Assembly (NCBI RefSeq): GCF_006335115.1
Contig: NZ_VDMJ01000003.1
Location: 62,001-126,000, forward strand
Length of the DNA stretch: 64,000 nucleotides
From: Streptomyces sp. NP160
Lineage (GTDB): Bacteria > Actinomycetota > Actinomycetes > Actinomycetales > Quadrisphaeraceae
Direction of reading: 5' to 3'
The translations under genes were made by a program, and so were the position numbers. Every line of letters starts with the position of its first letter. Positions within the stretch are counted from its first letter, which is position 1. The notes beneath the pieces were generated by a model that ran no database searches, had not been told where the DNA came from, and saw only the letters and a program-made list of their open reading frames with translations. Below, piece by piece: positions 40,058 through 49,600 of the stretch.

Positions 40058-41877
40058 CCGCTGGTGGCGCTGCGGACGCGGCCGCGGATCCTGGCGTGCA
40101 GGTCCCGCAGACCGGACCTGTCGGCGGGGACGACGAGCACCTCGCACCCCCGCACCGGGGCCGCGAGCGCCGCGCGCAGGCCGGCGAGGTCGGTCACGCG
40201 GCGCGCGGGGACGCCGAGCGCCCCGACCAGCGCGACGAGGTCCCGTCCGTGGGGCGTGCCGAAGAGCCGCTCGAACACCCGCGACCGGTCCGGGTGGGCC
40301 GGGTCGCCGTGCTCGAGCCCGGTGAAGATGCCGCCGCCGTCGTCGTCGAGGACGACGACGCGCAGGTCCGGCGCGGGCTCGCCCGGCGGCAGGAGCAGGC
40401 CGTTCGCGTCGTGGAGGGCCGCGAGGTCACCGACCAGCGCCGTGGTGGGCGCACCGGCGCCCAGCGCTGCTCCCACGGCGGTGGACAGGGTGCCGTCGAT
40501 GCCTGACAGGCCGCGCCCGGCGAGCACGAGGGGCGCTGAGGCCGGGACGGTCCAGGGGGCGGCGGCGAGGTCGAGGTCGCGGACGGCGTTGGAGGCGGCG
40601 GTGACCAGCAGCTCCCCCGGCCGGGCCGCGGCGGCGACCTCGCGGGCGAGGAGCGGACCGGTGAGGCGGCCGGCGCGGGCCTCGTCGTCGAGCACCGCGT
40701 CCAGGACCGCCTGCGCCGCCAGGCCTGCGCGCTGCCAGCGCCGGAGCCACGCCGTGGGCGCGGCGCCACCGCCGTCGTCGCCGTGCTCGTCGCGCTGGTC
40801 CGGCGGCACCAGCACGCGGCGGTGCCGGCGGCCGGAGCCCGGGCCGGGGTCGTCGGGGTGGGCCACCAGCTGGACCAGCTCGACGTCCGCGCGGGCGAGC
40901 AGCGCGCTCACCGGGCGGCTCAGCGTCGGTCTGCCCACGGCCACGACGCGCTCGACCGCGCCCCCGAGGTCCGGCAGGTCGAGCAGGAGGCGGTAGGCGG
41001 CCACGGCGCCGGGCCCGCTGCGGGCCCCGGAGCTCGGCTCGGCGAGCAGCGGCCAGGCGCAGCGCTCCGCGAGCGCGCGGGCGAGGGCGCCGAGCGCGGG
41101 CGGGCCGTCCCCGGCGACCACCACCGTGCGCTCGGGCCCCCCGGCGAGCTCCTCGTCCGCACTCCCCGCGGGAAGTGCGGAGGAGGGAGCCGCTGGCGCA
41201 CTCCCCGCGGGAAGTGCTGGAAGGGCGGGAGGGGTCCAGGGGACGTCGGGCACGAGCGGGTCGGCGAAGGCCAGGTCGCCGTGCACCGGGCCCGGGCGCC
41301 CACCGCGCTCGCCGCGGGCGGCGGCCACCAGGTCGGCGACGCCCGCCGCCCAGGTGGCCCGCGCCCGCGCGAGCGGCTCGCGCGGGCCCGGCACCGGCAG
41401 GTCCAGCGCCAGGCGCGCCGCAGCGCCGAAGAGCCCCGCCTGCAGCGCGGTGGTCTGGTTGGCCCACGTCCCGCGCACCCCGTGGGGGCGGTCGGCGGAG
41501 AGCACCAGCAGCGGCACCGCGGACTCGGCCGCCTCCAGGACGGCCGGGTGGAGGTTCGCGACCGCGGTCCCCGAGGTCGTCACCACCGCAGCGGGCAGGC
41601 CGGTGGCACGGCCCACCCCGAGCGCGGTGAACGCGGCGGCGCGCTCGTCGTGGCGCACGTGGAGCCGCAGCAGGCCCGCCGCGTCGGCGTCGTGCAGGGC
41701 GTACGCCAGCGGCGCCGACCGCGACCCGGGGCACAGCACCACCTCGCGCACCCCCGCCTGCGCGAGGGCGAGGACGACGACGCGCGCGAGCAGCGTGGAG
41801 GGCTGCGTCGAGGGCTGCTCGTCGGACGGCGCGGAGGGGGACGGCACCGGCCCATCATCGCCAGGGCGGCTGGTCAC
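40051..41877 (-). CDS. menD: 2-succinyl-5-enolpyruvyl-6-hydroxy-3-cyclohexene-1-carboxylate synthase
   Basis: 608 residues. Thiamine-diphosphate enzyme joining 2-oxoglutarate and isochorismate. Hallmarks: CPGSRSAPLAYAL near residue 45, RHDERAAAFTALG, TSGTAVANLHPAVLEA, and the cofactor loop VVVLDDDGGGIFTGLEHG near 510. GTG start overlaps the menC stop (GTGA). Its mid-region carries a duplicated 20-bp palindromic DNA element (41159-41217), translated as two copies of ALPAGSA, with Ala/Pro-rich sequence that looks like a linker insertion. Convergent with menF, overlapping hairpins at the 3' end. Confidence 0.93.
   Translation of the reverse strand: MTSRPGDDGPVPSPSAPSDEQPSTQPSTLLARVVVLALAQAGVREVVLCPGSRSAPLAYALHDADAAGLLRLHVRHDERAAAFTALGVGRATGLPAAVVTTSGTAVANLHPAVLEAAESAVPLLVLSADRPHGVRGTWANQTTALQAGLFGAAARLALDLPVPGPREPLARARATWAAGVADLVAAARGERGGRPGPVHGDLAFADPLVPDVPWTPPALPALPAGSAPAAPSSALPAGSADEELAGGPERTVVVAGDGPPALGALARALAERCAWPLLAEPSSGARSGPGAVAAYRLLLDLPDLGGAVERVVAVGRPTLSRPVSALLARADVELVQLVAHPDDPGPGSGRRHRRVLVPPDQRDEHGDDGGGAAPTAWLRRWQRAGLAAQAVLDAVLDDEARAGRLTGPLLAREVAAAARPGELLVTAASNAVRDLDLAAAPWTVPASAPLVLAGRGLSGIDGTLSTAVGAALGAGAPTTALVGDLAALHDANGLLLPPGEPAPDLRVVVLDDDGGGIFTGLEHGDPAHPDRSRVFERLFGTPHGRDLVALVGALGVPARRVTDLAGLRAALAAPVRGCEVLVVPADRSGLRDLHARIRGRVRSATSGG
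41159..41217. repeat. Two copies of a 20-bp palindrome within menD
   Basis: GCACTCCCCGCGGGAAGTGC occurs at 41159-41178 and, identically, at 41198-41217. Each is a palindrome broken by a single mismatched pair (C and A at positions 6 and 15). Both copies are in the menD frame 39 bases (13 codons) apart, so they do not shift it. They may be a coding-tolerated intergenic-type palindromic element. Confidence 0.75.
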
Positions 41878-42947
41878 AGCAGCGCGTGGCAGCGCCGCAG
41901 CCGCTCCAGCCACCACGCGCGCCGCGCGGGAGGCGCGGCGTGCCGCTCCAGGAGCGCCGGGTCCGGTGCGACGGCCCCCACCGCCAGGGCGCCGTCCGCG
42001 AGCGCCCGCGGCGCAGCGACGTCCGCGGCGAACAGCGACCCCGTGCCCAGCCCGCTGGCCAGCTGCTCCTCCCCCGGCGCCAGCGGCAGCGCGGCCGCGG
42101 CGGCGAGCCCGGCGGACAGCCCGACCGCCGTGTCCAGCGCGCTCGACAGCACCACCGGCACGGCCCGCCCGTGCCGGGCCAGCCCTGCGGCCCGCAGCTG
42201 CTCCGCCAGCGCCAGCACGGCCCGCACACCACCCATCGGCGGCACCTTGAGGACGGCGACGTCGGCCGCGCCGGCCCGCACGACCGCCAGGGGGTCCGCG
42301 GCGCGGCGGATGCTCTCGTCGGCGGCCACCGGGACGACGACGCCGTCGCGCGCCAGCCGCTCGCGCAGGGCCACGAGCTCGTCCACACCCGCGCAGGGCT
42401 GCTCGGCGTACTGCAGCGGCCCCTGCCCCGGGGCCGAGACCAGCGCGGTGAGCGCCCGCGCGGCCTCGTCGACCGTCCAGCCGCCGTTGGCGTCCACCCG
42501 CACCCGGCCGCCGCCGTCTGCGCGCCCGGCCAGCACCTCGCGGACCGCCGCCACACGGGCGAGGTCGTCGGCGAGCCCCTGCCCGCGCTCGGCGACCTTC
42601 ACCTTGGCGGTGGTGCAGCCGGGGAACCGGGCCAGGACCTCCGGCACCCGCTCGGCGGGCACCGCGGGCACGGTGGCGTTGACGCCGACCCGCTCGCGCA
42701 GCGGCGCCGGCCACCCGGTCCACGCGGCCTCGACGCCGGCGGCGAGCCAGGCGGCGGCGGTCTCGTCGTCGTACTCGGCGAAGGGCGCGAACTCCCCCCA
42801 CCCGGCCCGGCCGCGCAGCAGCACCGCCTCGCGCACGTCGATGCCGCGGAAGCGCACCCGCAGCGGCAGCGAGACCACCGCGGCCCCGGCCAGCAGCTCC
42901 TCCAGCGGCGGCACGGGACCGGGGGTGCCGGAGCTCTGCGGGGCCAC
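41874..42947 (-). CDS. menC: o-succinylbenzoate synthase
   Basis: 357 residues of the enolase superfamily. Dehydrates the MenD/MenH product to o-succinylbenzoate. Catalytic Lys pair in TAKVKVAE, with metal ligands in RVDANGGW, AEQP and AADES, and the second Lys in AVLKVPPMGG. GTG start; stop overlaps menD start. The next gene upstream is divergently placed, so menC-menD form a compact unit of their own, facing menF. Confidence 0.93.
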   Translation of the reverse strand: MAPQSSGTPGPVPPLEELLAGAAVVSLPLRVRFRGIDVREAVLLRGRAGWGEFAPFAEYDDETAAAWLAAGVEAAWTGWPAPLRERVGVNATVPAVPAERVPEVLARFPGCTTAKVKVAERGQGLADDLARVAAVREVLAGRADGGGRVRVDANGGWTVDEAARALTALVSAPGQGPLQYAEQPCAGVDELVALRERLARDGVVVPVAADESIRRAADPLAVVRAGAADVAVLKVPPMGGVRAVLALAEQLRAAGLARHGRAVPVVLSSALDTAVGLSAGLAAAAALPLAPGEEQLASGLGTGSLFAADVAAPRALADGALAVGAVAPDPALLERHAAPPARRAWWLERLRRCHALL

Positions 42948-43048
42948 GGCCCCACGCTCTCAGGTCATCCCCCGGGCTGACCCGCGCACCCCGGCGCCGC
43001 GGCCGCGGGCTGACGACGGCGGCCACCGCCGCGCAGGAGGCTCGGCGC

Positions 43049-43789
43049 ATGAGCGCCGCAGCCCCCGCCGCCCCCCTCCGGCGCGCTGCCCGCGCTGCCC
43101 GCGCAGGCCGTCTGAGCCGTCCCGGCCGCCCGGAGCGCCGCCCCGCCTCCGCCGTCACGGCCCACGCGGTGGCCGCGACCACCGCCGCGACCGCCGCCGC
43201 CGTGATGCTGGGCGCCGCCACCGAGGCGGCGCAGGGGGCGCTGCCCACGGCGTGGGGCCCGCTCGCGAACTCGGTGACGGCCTGGGTGCTGCTGCCGGCG
43301 GCGCTGACCACCGCCGTGCTCGCCGCCGTCCCGCGCCGGGGCACCGGCACGGGCCTCCCGCTGGCGCTCGCGGCCGGCCTCGCCACGACGCAGGGCCTGG
43401 TGGCGGGCTACTACGGCTGGGCGGCGCTGGTCAGCGGCACGCCGCACGCGTGGTCCTCCGTGGTGCTGTGGGCAGCCGCCGGCCTGGTCAGCGGTGCCCT
43501 CGTGGGCGCCGTGGCGCTGGTGCGCGCCACCGAGCGCGGCGCCGTGCGCGGTGCGGCCACCGGCCTGCTCGCCGCGGTGCCCCTGGCGGACGGGGGCCGC
43601 ACGGTGCTGCTGTTCCCGTGGCAGGCGGCAGGCGGCTGGGCGTTCGCCGCGCTCGCCGTCGTCGTCCTGCTGGGGGTGCTGCGCCGCGGTGAGCGCGCAG
43701 CGGGGTGGATGACGGCCGCGGCGGCGCTGGCCGCGGGCGCCGGGGCCTTCGCGGTGCTCGACGCCGCGGTGCGCCTCGCGACCCTCTGA
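43049..43789 (+). CDS. Membrane protein, unknown (possibly DUF6518-like)
   Basis: 246 residues. Basic N-terminus (RRAARAARAGRLSRPGRPERR), then about seven hydrophobic segments from residue 40, including AWVLLPAALTTAVLAAVP and LVAGYYGWAALVSGTPHAWSSVVLW. The pattern resembles an uncharacterised actinobacterial membrane family. ATG start with GCAGGAGG upstream. It diverges from menC and converges with the HAD gene 12 bases on. Confidence 0.65.
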   Translation: MSAAAPAAPLRRAARAARAGRLSRPGRPERRPASAVTAHAVAATTAATAAAVMLGAATEAAQGALPTAWGPLANSVTAWVLLPAALTTAVLAAVPRRGTGTGLPLALAAGLATTQGLVAGYYGWAALVSGTPHAWSSVVLWAAAGLVSGALVGAVALVRATERGAVRGAATGLLAAVPLADGGRTVLLFPWQAAGGWAFAALAVVVLLGVLRRGERAAGWMTAAAALAAGAGAFAVLDAAVRLATL

Positions 43790-43801
43790 GGCGCCGGCCC
43801 G

Positions 43802-44506
43802 TCAGCCGGCGAGCGCGGACCGCACCGCCGGCAGGTCCAGCACCTCGGTGAGCGAGCCCACCACGCTCCGCTCGTGCGGCGGGGCGGACCCCGTCCTGTC
43901 GACGAGCACGGCGTGCAGCCCGGCGGCGCGGGCCCCGAGGACGTCGACCTCGTGGTCGTCCCCCACGTAGAGCACCTGGTCCGGGGCCAGGCCGAGCCGC
44001 TCGCAGACCGCGGCGAAGGCTCCCGGTCGCGGCTTGGCCACCCCGAGGGCGTCGGCCGCGAACAGCGGGCCGGTGGCACCGGCCAGCCCGAGGCGGTCGA
44101 CCTTGTCCCGCTGCAGCTCCTCCACGCCGTTGGTCAGGACGGCGGTGGCCAGCCCCCCGTCGCGCAGCGCGGCGAGGACGACGAGGGCGTCGTCGAAGGC
44201 CCGCCAGTGGCGGCGGAACTGCGCGAGGAACCCGGCGAACTCGCGGTCGAGCTCGGCCGGGGTCCCCGCCTGCCGCCCCACGAGCGGCAGGAACGCGCGC
44301 AGGCGCTCGCGGCGCTGCTCGTCGTGGGTGATCTCACCGTCGCGCCAGCGGGTGAAGTGCTGCTCCTCCAGGGCGAGCCAGCGGGCCTCGAGCTCCGCGG
44401 TGGGCTCGACGCCGCGCTCGGCCAGCCACGCGCGCAGGCCCGCGGTCGCAGCGCCCACGTGGTCGACGAGGGTCGCGTCCAGGTCGAAGACGACGGCTCT
44501 CAGCAC
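43802..44506 (-). CDS. HAD-superfamily hydrolase
   Basis: 234 residues. Motif I FDLDATLVDH has the nucleophilic and the general-acid Asp, with the usual Gly replaced by Ala (DATL rather than DGTL). Motif II is TAVLTNGV, motif III Lys is in GVAKPRPGAF, and motif IV YVGDDHEVDVLGA supplies metal ligands. Helical cap between residues 15 and 85, as in phosphoglycolate phosphatase-like and YjjG-type nucleotidases. Substrate unknown. Lies 18 bases after the SDR gene on the same strand. Confidence 0.87.
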   Translation of the reverse strand: MLRAVVFDLDATLVDHVGAATAGLRAWLAERGVEPTAELEARWLALEEQHFTRWRDGEITHDEQRRERLRAFLPLVGRQAGTPAELDREFAGFLAQFRRHWRAFDDALVVLAALRDGGLATAVLTNGVEELQRDKVDRLGLAGATGPLFAADALGVAKPRPGAFAAVCERLGLAPDQVLYVGDDHEVDVLGARAAGLHAVLVDRTGSAPPHERSVVGSLTEVLDLPAVRSALAG

Positions 44507-44524
44507 CGGCGGACCGTCCCCGGG

Positions 44525-45391
44525 TCAGGCGGGGACGCCGACCATCTCGGCGGAGCGCTCCCACAGCCCGCGGGCCAGGGCGACGTCGTCGGCCTGGCGG
44601 TTCGGGCGGCCGGGGGCGAACCTGTCGAGGTAGGCGCCGTCGACGGTCTCCGGGTCGGGGCGGGTGGCCAGCGCGAGCAGCGGGGCCGCGCCCTCCTCGG
44701 CGGTGATGGTCAGCACGCGGCTGAGCGGCGGGCTGTAGAGCACGCGGAACAGGGGCGAGTCGGCGCCGAACGCCGTGCCCACCACCCCGGGGTGGAAGCA
44801 CGACGCGGTGGCGCTCCCGCCGAGGCGGCGGGACAGCTCCCGCGTGAACAGGACGTTCTCGAGCTTGGTGGTGCCGTAGACCTTGAAGCTGCGGTAGCGG
44901 CCGGAGCTGGTGTCGAGGTCGTCGAGGTCGACGCTGCCGAAGGAGTTCGCCCGGCTGGACGTGGTGATGACCCTCGCTCCGGGCGTCGCCTCGACCCGCT
45001 CGCGCAGCAGCGCGGTCAGCAGGAACGTGGCCAGGTGGTTCACCTGGAAGGTCTTCTCGTGGCCGTCCTCCGTGGTGACGCGCTGCGGGAAGGTGCCGCC
45101 GGCGTTGTTGGCCAGCACGTCGATGCGCTCGCAGCGCTCCAGCACCTCGGCCGCGGCGCGGCGGACGTCGGCGAGCCGGGTGAAGTCGGCCAGGACGGGC
45201 TCGACGCCGAGCTCCGCGGCCAGCGCGCCGGTGCGCTGCGGGTCGCGCCCCAGCGGCACGACCGTCGCGCCGGCGGCGGCGAAGCGGCGCGCTGCGGCCG
45301 CGCCGATGCCGGAGCTGGCTCCGGACACGACGACCGTGCGGCCCTCCAGGCGGGGCAGGGCTGAGCCGGGGGTTCGGGGCGCAGGGGTCAC
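44525..45391 (-). CDS. Short-chain dehydrogenase/reductase
   Basis: 288 residues. Classical SDR: VVSGASSGIGAAAARR (about 22-37), NNAGG (about 93), ITTSSRANS, and the catalytic pair in YGTTKLENV. The FHPGVVGTAFG segment and the size match the SDR group that includes retinol dehydrogenase-like and daunorubicin-type enzymes; substrate unknown. GTG at 45391 is chosen as the shortest start before the Rossmann fold; an ATG at 45427 would add 12 residues. It diverges from the AbrB-type gene. Confidence 0.85.
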   Translation of the reverse strand: MTPAPRTPGSALPRLEGRTVVVSGASSGIGAAAARRFAAAGATVVPLGRDPQRTGALAAELGVEPVLADFTRLADVRRAAAEVLERCERIDVLANNAGGTFPQRVTTEDGHEKTFQVNHLATFLLTALLRERVEATPGARVITTSSRANSFGSVDLDDLDTSSGRYRSFKVYGTTKLENVLFTRELSRRLGGSATASCFHPGVVGTAFGADSPLFRVLYSPPLSRVLTITAEEGAAPLLALATRPDPETVDGAYLDRFAPGRPNRQADDVALARGLWERSAEMVGVPA

Positions 45392-45473
45392 CCCGACAGG
45401 ATCTCCGCACTCCTGCGCGGCGGCCATCCGGCGGGTCCGGCCCCGTCCCCCCGGCGGGCGGGCGGCGCGCACC

Positions 45474-45479
45474 TAGCCT
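45474..45479 (+). promoter_or_regulatory. -10 box of the AbrB-type gene
   Basis: TAGCCT ends six bases before the GTG start; leaderless arrangement. Confidence 0.5.
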
Positions 45480-45485
45480 GGGGAC

Positions 45486-46580
45486 GTGGCGTGGCTGGTG
45501 GTCGCGGCGGCGACCGCCGCGCTCGCGGCGGGGATGACGCGCCTCGGGGTCCCGTCGGCGGCGCTGTTCGCCGCGGTGCTCGCCGGGCTCGCCGTGGCCC
45601 TCACCGGCTGGCCGCGGACGCGCTGGCGCCGCGGGGAGCGCCTGGAGCTGGCCAGGCCGGTCTCCAAGGGCGCGCAGGCGGTGCTCGGCGTGCTGTCGGG
45701 AGCGCTGCTGCAGCCGGCCACCCTGGCCGAGCTGGCGGGCTCGTGGGCCCCGGTGCTGGCCGCCGTGCTCGCCACGCTCCTGGTCAGCGTGCTGGCCGGG
45801 CTGCTGCTGGGGCTGCGGCGCGACGTCGACGCCGCCACCGGGTCCTTCGCCATGGTCGCCGGTGGGGCGTCGGGTCTGACCGCCATCGCGGGTGAGCTGG
45901 GCGCCGACCAGCGCGTGGTGGCGGTGGTGCAGTACCTGCGGGTGCTGCTCATCCTGCTGGCGATGCCGGTGGTGGCGGTGCTGCTGGGCGGCGGGTCGAG
46001 CGGGACCGGCGGCGGTGCTGGCAGCGGCTCCGGGGGTGGCCTGTCCGCGAGCGCGGCGCCGTGGTGGGCCGACGTGCTCTTCACCGCGGCCGTGGCCGCG
46101 GTGGGGATCTGGCTGGCGCGCCTGGCGAAGCTGCCGGCCGGGCCGCTGCTCGGGCCGATGGTGGTGGCGGCGGCGGTCTCGGCGACCGGCCTCACGCAGG
46201 GGGCGACGGTGCCCGCTCCGGTGCTGCAGGTGGCGTTCGCGCTGATCGGCCTGCAGGTGGGCCTGTCGTTCACGCGGTCGAACCTCAGGACCGTCGGGCG
46301 GGTGCTGCCGACGGCGCTGGTGCTCATCGTGGGAGTCGTCGCGGCGACCGCAGCCGTGGGCGTCCCCCTGCTGCGCCTCACCGGCGCCTCCACGCTGGAC
46401 GCCTACCTCGCCACCACGCCGGGCGGCCTGTACGCGGTGGTGGCGACGTCGGCGGACAGCGGCGGTGACACCACCCTGGTGCTGGCCGTCCAGGTGCTCC
46501 GCCTGCTGGTCATGCTGCTGCTGGCGCCGGTCGTCGGGGCGGCCCTGGGACGGCGTCGCGGCAGGCCACCGGGCGGCTGA
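45486..46580 (+). CDS. AbrB-family membrane protein
   Basis: 364 residues, ten or so membrane helices arranged as two similar halves (Pfam AbrB/ammonia monooxygenase-like). Conserved ASGLTAIAGELGADQRVVAVVQYLR in the first half and TTPGGLYAVVATSADSGGDTTLVLAVQVLRLLVM in the second make the internal duplication evident. A Gly/Ser linker (about residues 167-185) joins them. Function is unknown for most members; transport is suggested. GTG start; 27 bases before the kinase gene, same strand, so they may share a transcript. Confidence 0.85.
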   Translation: MAWLVVAAATAALAAGMTRLGVPSAALFAAVLAGLAVALTGWPRTRWRRGERLELARPVSKGAQAVLGVLSGALLQPATLAELAGSWAPVLAAVLATLLVSVLAGLLLGLRRDVDAATGSFAMVAGGASGLTAIAGELGADQRVVAVVQYLRVLLILLAMPVVAVLLGGGSSGTGGGAGSGSGGGLSASAAPWWADVLFTAAVAAVGIWLARLAKLPAGPLLGPMVVAAAVSATGLTQGATVPAPVLQVAFALIGLQVGLSFTRSNLRTVGRVLPTALVLIVGVVAATAAVGVPLLRLTGASTLDAYLATTPGGLYAVVATSADSGGDTTLVLAVQVLRLLVMLLLAPVVGAALGRRRGRPPGG

Positions 46581-46607
46581 TCGCCGGCGCGGGTGCGACC
46601 CTGGACC

Positions 46608-49600
46608 GTGCCACAGGACCGGGAGCTGTTCGCCGACCGCTCGGAGGCGGGCCGGCTCATGGCTGCGACGGACTGGGCCGCCACACCGGTGGGCCCGGTC
46701 AGCTCCTGGCCGCAGTCGCTGCGCGCGGCCGTCAGGACCGTGCTCTCCTCGCGCTACCCGATGCTGCTGCTGTGGGGCGAGCAGTACACGCAGCTCTACA
46801 ACGACGCCTACTCCCAGCTGATCGGTGACGGCCACCCCGCGGCGATGGGCGGCGACGTGCGCGTCACCCTCGCCGACGGCTGGCCCGTGCTGGCGCCCAT
46901 CGTCGACGGGGCGATGGCGACCGGCGTCGCCAGCTGGGTGCCCGCCCTGCAGCTGCTGCTGACGAGGTCGGGCTACCGCGAGGAGGCGTACTTCAGCGTC
47001 TCCCACGCGCCGGCGCGCGACGACGACGGCGTCGTCCGGGGTGTGCTCACGGTGTGCAGCGAGGTCACCGAGCAGGTGGTCGGGGAGCGCCGGCTGCGCC
47101 TCCTGCACGAGCTGGCCGTCCCCACCGACCCCACCGCGACGCTGGAGCGCACCGCCGGCGCCCTCGCCGAGGTCATCTCGCGCCACCCGCTCGACGTCCC
47201 CCTCGCCGCGCTGTACCTGGCCGACGCCCCCGCGACACCCACCGCCGACGGCCCCGGCGCCGGGGTCCTGCGCCGCCTCGTCCCCGAGGACGGCCCGCTG
47301 CCGCAGCAGGTCCGAGCCGGTGGGGACGACGCCTGGCAGCTGGGCAGGGCGGCGTCCGGGCACGTGGGCCACGTGCACGACCCGGCGGGCGTGCGGGGCC
47401 TGGGCGGCGTCCGCGGCGGCCCCTGGGACGACCCGGTCACCGACGTGCTCGCCCTGCCGCTGGCCCCCGACGAGGCGGGCCGCCCGCTCGGCGTGGCGCT
47501 GGTGGCCGCCAGCCCCGCGCGCGCCCTCGACGAGGGCTACCGCTCGTTCTTCGACCTGCTGGCCCAGCAGGTCGGCGGCTCGCTGCGCACGGCGCTGGCC
47601 TACCAGCGCGAGCGCGCCCGGGCCGAGGCCCTCGCCGAGCTCGACAGGGTCAAGACGCGGTTCTTCACCAACGTCAGCCACGAGTTCCGCACACCGCTGA
47701 CGCTGATGCTGGGTCCGCTCGGCGACGCCCTGGCCGACACCGCTGCGCCGCTGGACCCCGCGCAGCACGAGCGCGTGGAGGTGGCCCGCCGCGGGGCCGT
47801 CCGGCTGCTGAAGCTCGTCGACGACCTGCTCACCTTCACCGAGCTGGAGGCCGGAGCACCGCGGGGCCCCGCGGCCGCGGTCGACCTGTCGGAGCTGACG
47901 GCCGACCTCGCCAGCGCCTTCCGCTCCGCGGTCGAGCGGGCGGGGCTGTCCTTCACCGTCGAGTGCGCCCCCCTGCCCCGCCCCGTCGCGGTGGACCCCG
48001 GCGACTGGGAGAAGGTGGTCACCAACCTCGTCTCGAACGCGCTGAAGTTCACCTTCGTCGGGGGCATCCGCGTCTGTCTCGGGGCGGACGCGGCCGGCGC
48101 CCGGCTGGTCGTCGCCGACACGGGGATCGGCATCGAGCCCGCAGACCTGCCGCGGCTGTTCGAGCGGTTCCACCGCGTGCACGGGGCGCGCTCGCGCAGC
48201 CACGAGGGGTCGGGCATCGGCCTGGCGCTGGTCCGTGAGCTGACGCGGCTCCACGGCGGCGAGGTGGAGGTCAGCAGCACCCCGGGGGCCGGCACGGCCT
48301 TCACCGTGACGCTCCCCTGGGCCCTGCCGGGCGAGACGACCGCCTCCGCCGGCCCGCAGCACGCCGCACCGCCGGCGCCCGGGGCCTCCCGCGCGCTGGC
48401 CGCCGCCGTCGAGGAGGCGGTCGGGTGGCTCCCGCCCGAGCGGGCGGAGGACGGGGCCGGCGCCGCGACGGAGGCGGAGGCGGACCCCGCAGCCCTGCGC
48501 GTGCTCGTCGCGGACGACAACGCCGACATGCGGACCTACCTGGTGCGCCTGCTCACCGCCCGCGGGTGGCGCGTGGAGGCGGTGCCCGACGGCGCAGCAG
48601 CGCTGCACGCCGCGGTGCGCCAGGAGCACGACGTGCTCCTGACGGACGTGATGATGCCCGGCCTGGACGGCTTCGAGCTGGTGCGGACGCTGCGCCGCGA
48701 CCCGCGGACCGCCGCGCTGCCCATCGTCGTCCTGTCCGCCCGGGCCGGCGAGGAGGCCGGTGTCGAGGGGCTCGAGCTGGGCGCCGACGACTACGTCACC
48801 AAGCCCTTCGCGGCGGCCGAGCTGGTCGCCCGGCTGCGGAGCACCGTGCAGCTCGCGCGCCTGCGCAGCCAGCACACCGCCCACCTGGCGGCGCTGGCCG
48901 ACACGGCCGGCGAGCTCAGCTCCGACCGCGCCTTCGAGGACAGCCTGCGCACCGTGACCGCTCAGGCCCGGGCCCTTCTGGGCGGCCGCGCAGCCGTCCT
49001 GGCGCTCGACGCCGTCGACGGGCGCCCCCCGGCGCACGTCATCGACCCGCCCGTGCCGGGCGAGGCCGCGCCGCCGGGGGACCTCGCCGTGGTCGAGGTC
49101 CGCGGGCGCGGCGGCCGGCTCCTGGGCACCCTCGCCGTCCACCCCGCCGCCGGGCGGCGCTGCACGCCCGAGGACCAGGTGCTGCTGCGGCCCGTCGCGC
49201 AGATGGTCGCCGCGCTCGTCGAGGGGACCCTGCGCTTCGGGCGGGCCCACGAGGTCGCCGCCACGCTGCAGCGCAGCCTGCTGCCCGACCACCTGCCGGA
49301 CGTCGCCGACCTCGACCTCGCCTTCCGCTACCTGCCGGCGAGCAGCGAGGTGAGGGTGGGCGGCGACTGGTACGACGTGGTGGAGCTGCCCGACGGGGGC
49401 GTGGCCCTCAGCGTGGGCGACGTCGCCGGGCACGGTCTGGACGCGGCGGCCGTCATGGGGCAGCTGCGCGTCGCCGCACGCGCCCACTGCCTCGTGGGCC
49501 TGGCCCCCTCCGAGGTCGCGGGCCGGCTGGACGGCCTGGTCGCCGCCCTGCCGGGCGACGTGATGGCGACGTACCTGCTCGTCCAGGTGCGTCCCAGCAC

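Noticed and set aside
40051-43386. Single long frame joining menD with sequence from the menC region
   Set aside because: The menC frame is clear and overlaps menD by only GTGA; the upstream extension is read-through in the wrong frame.
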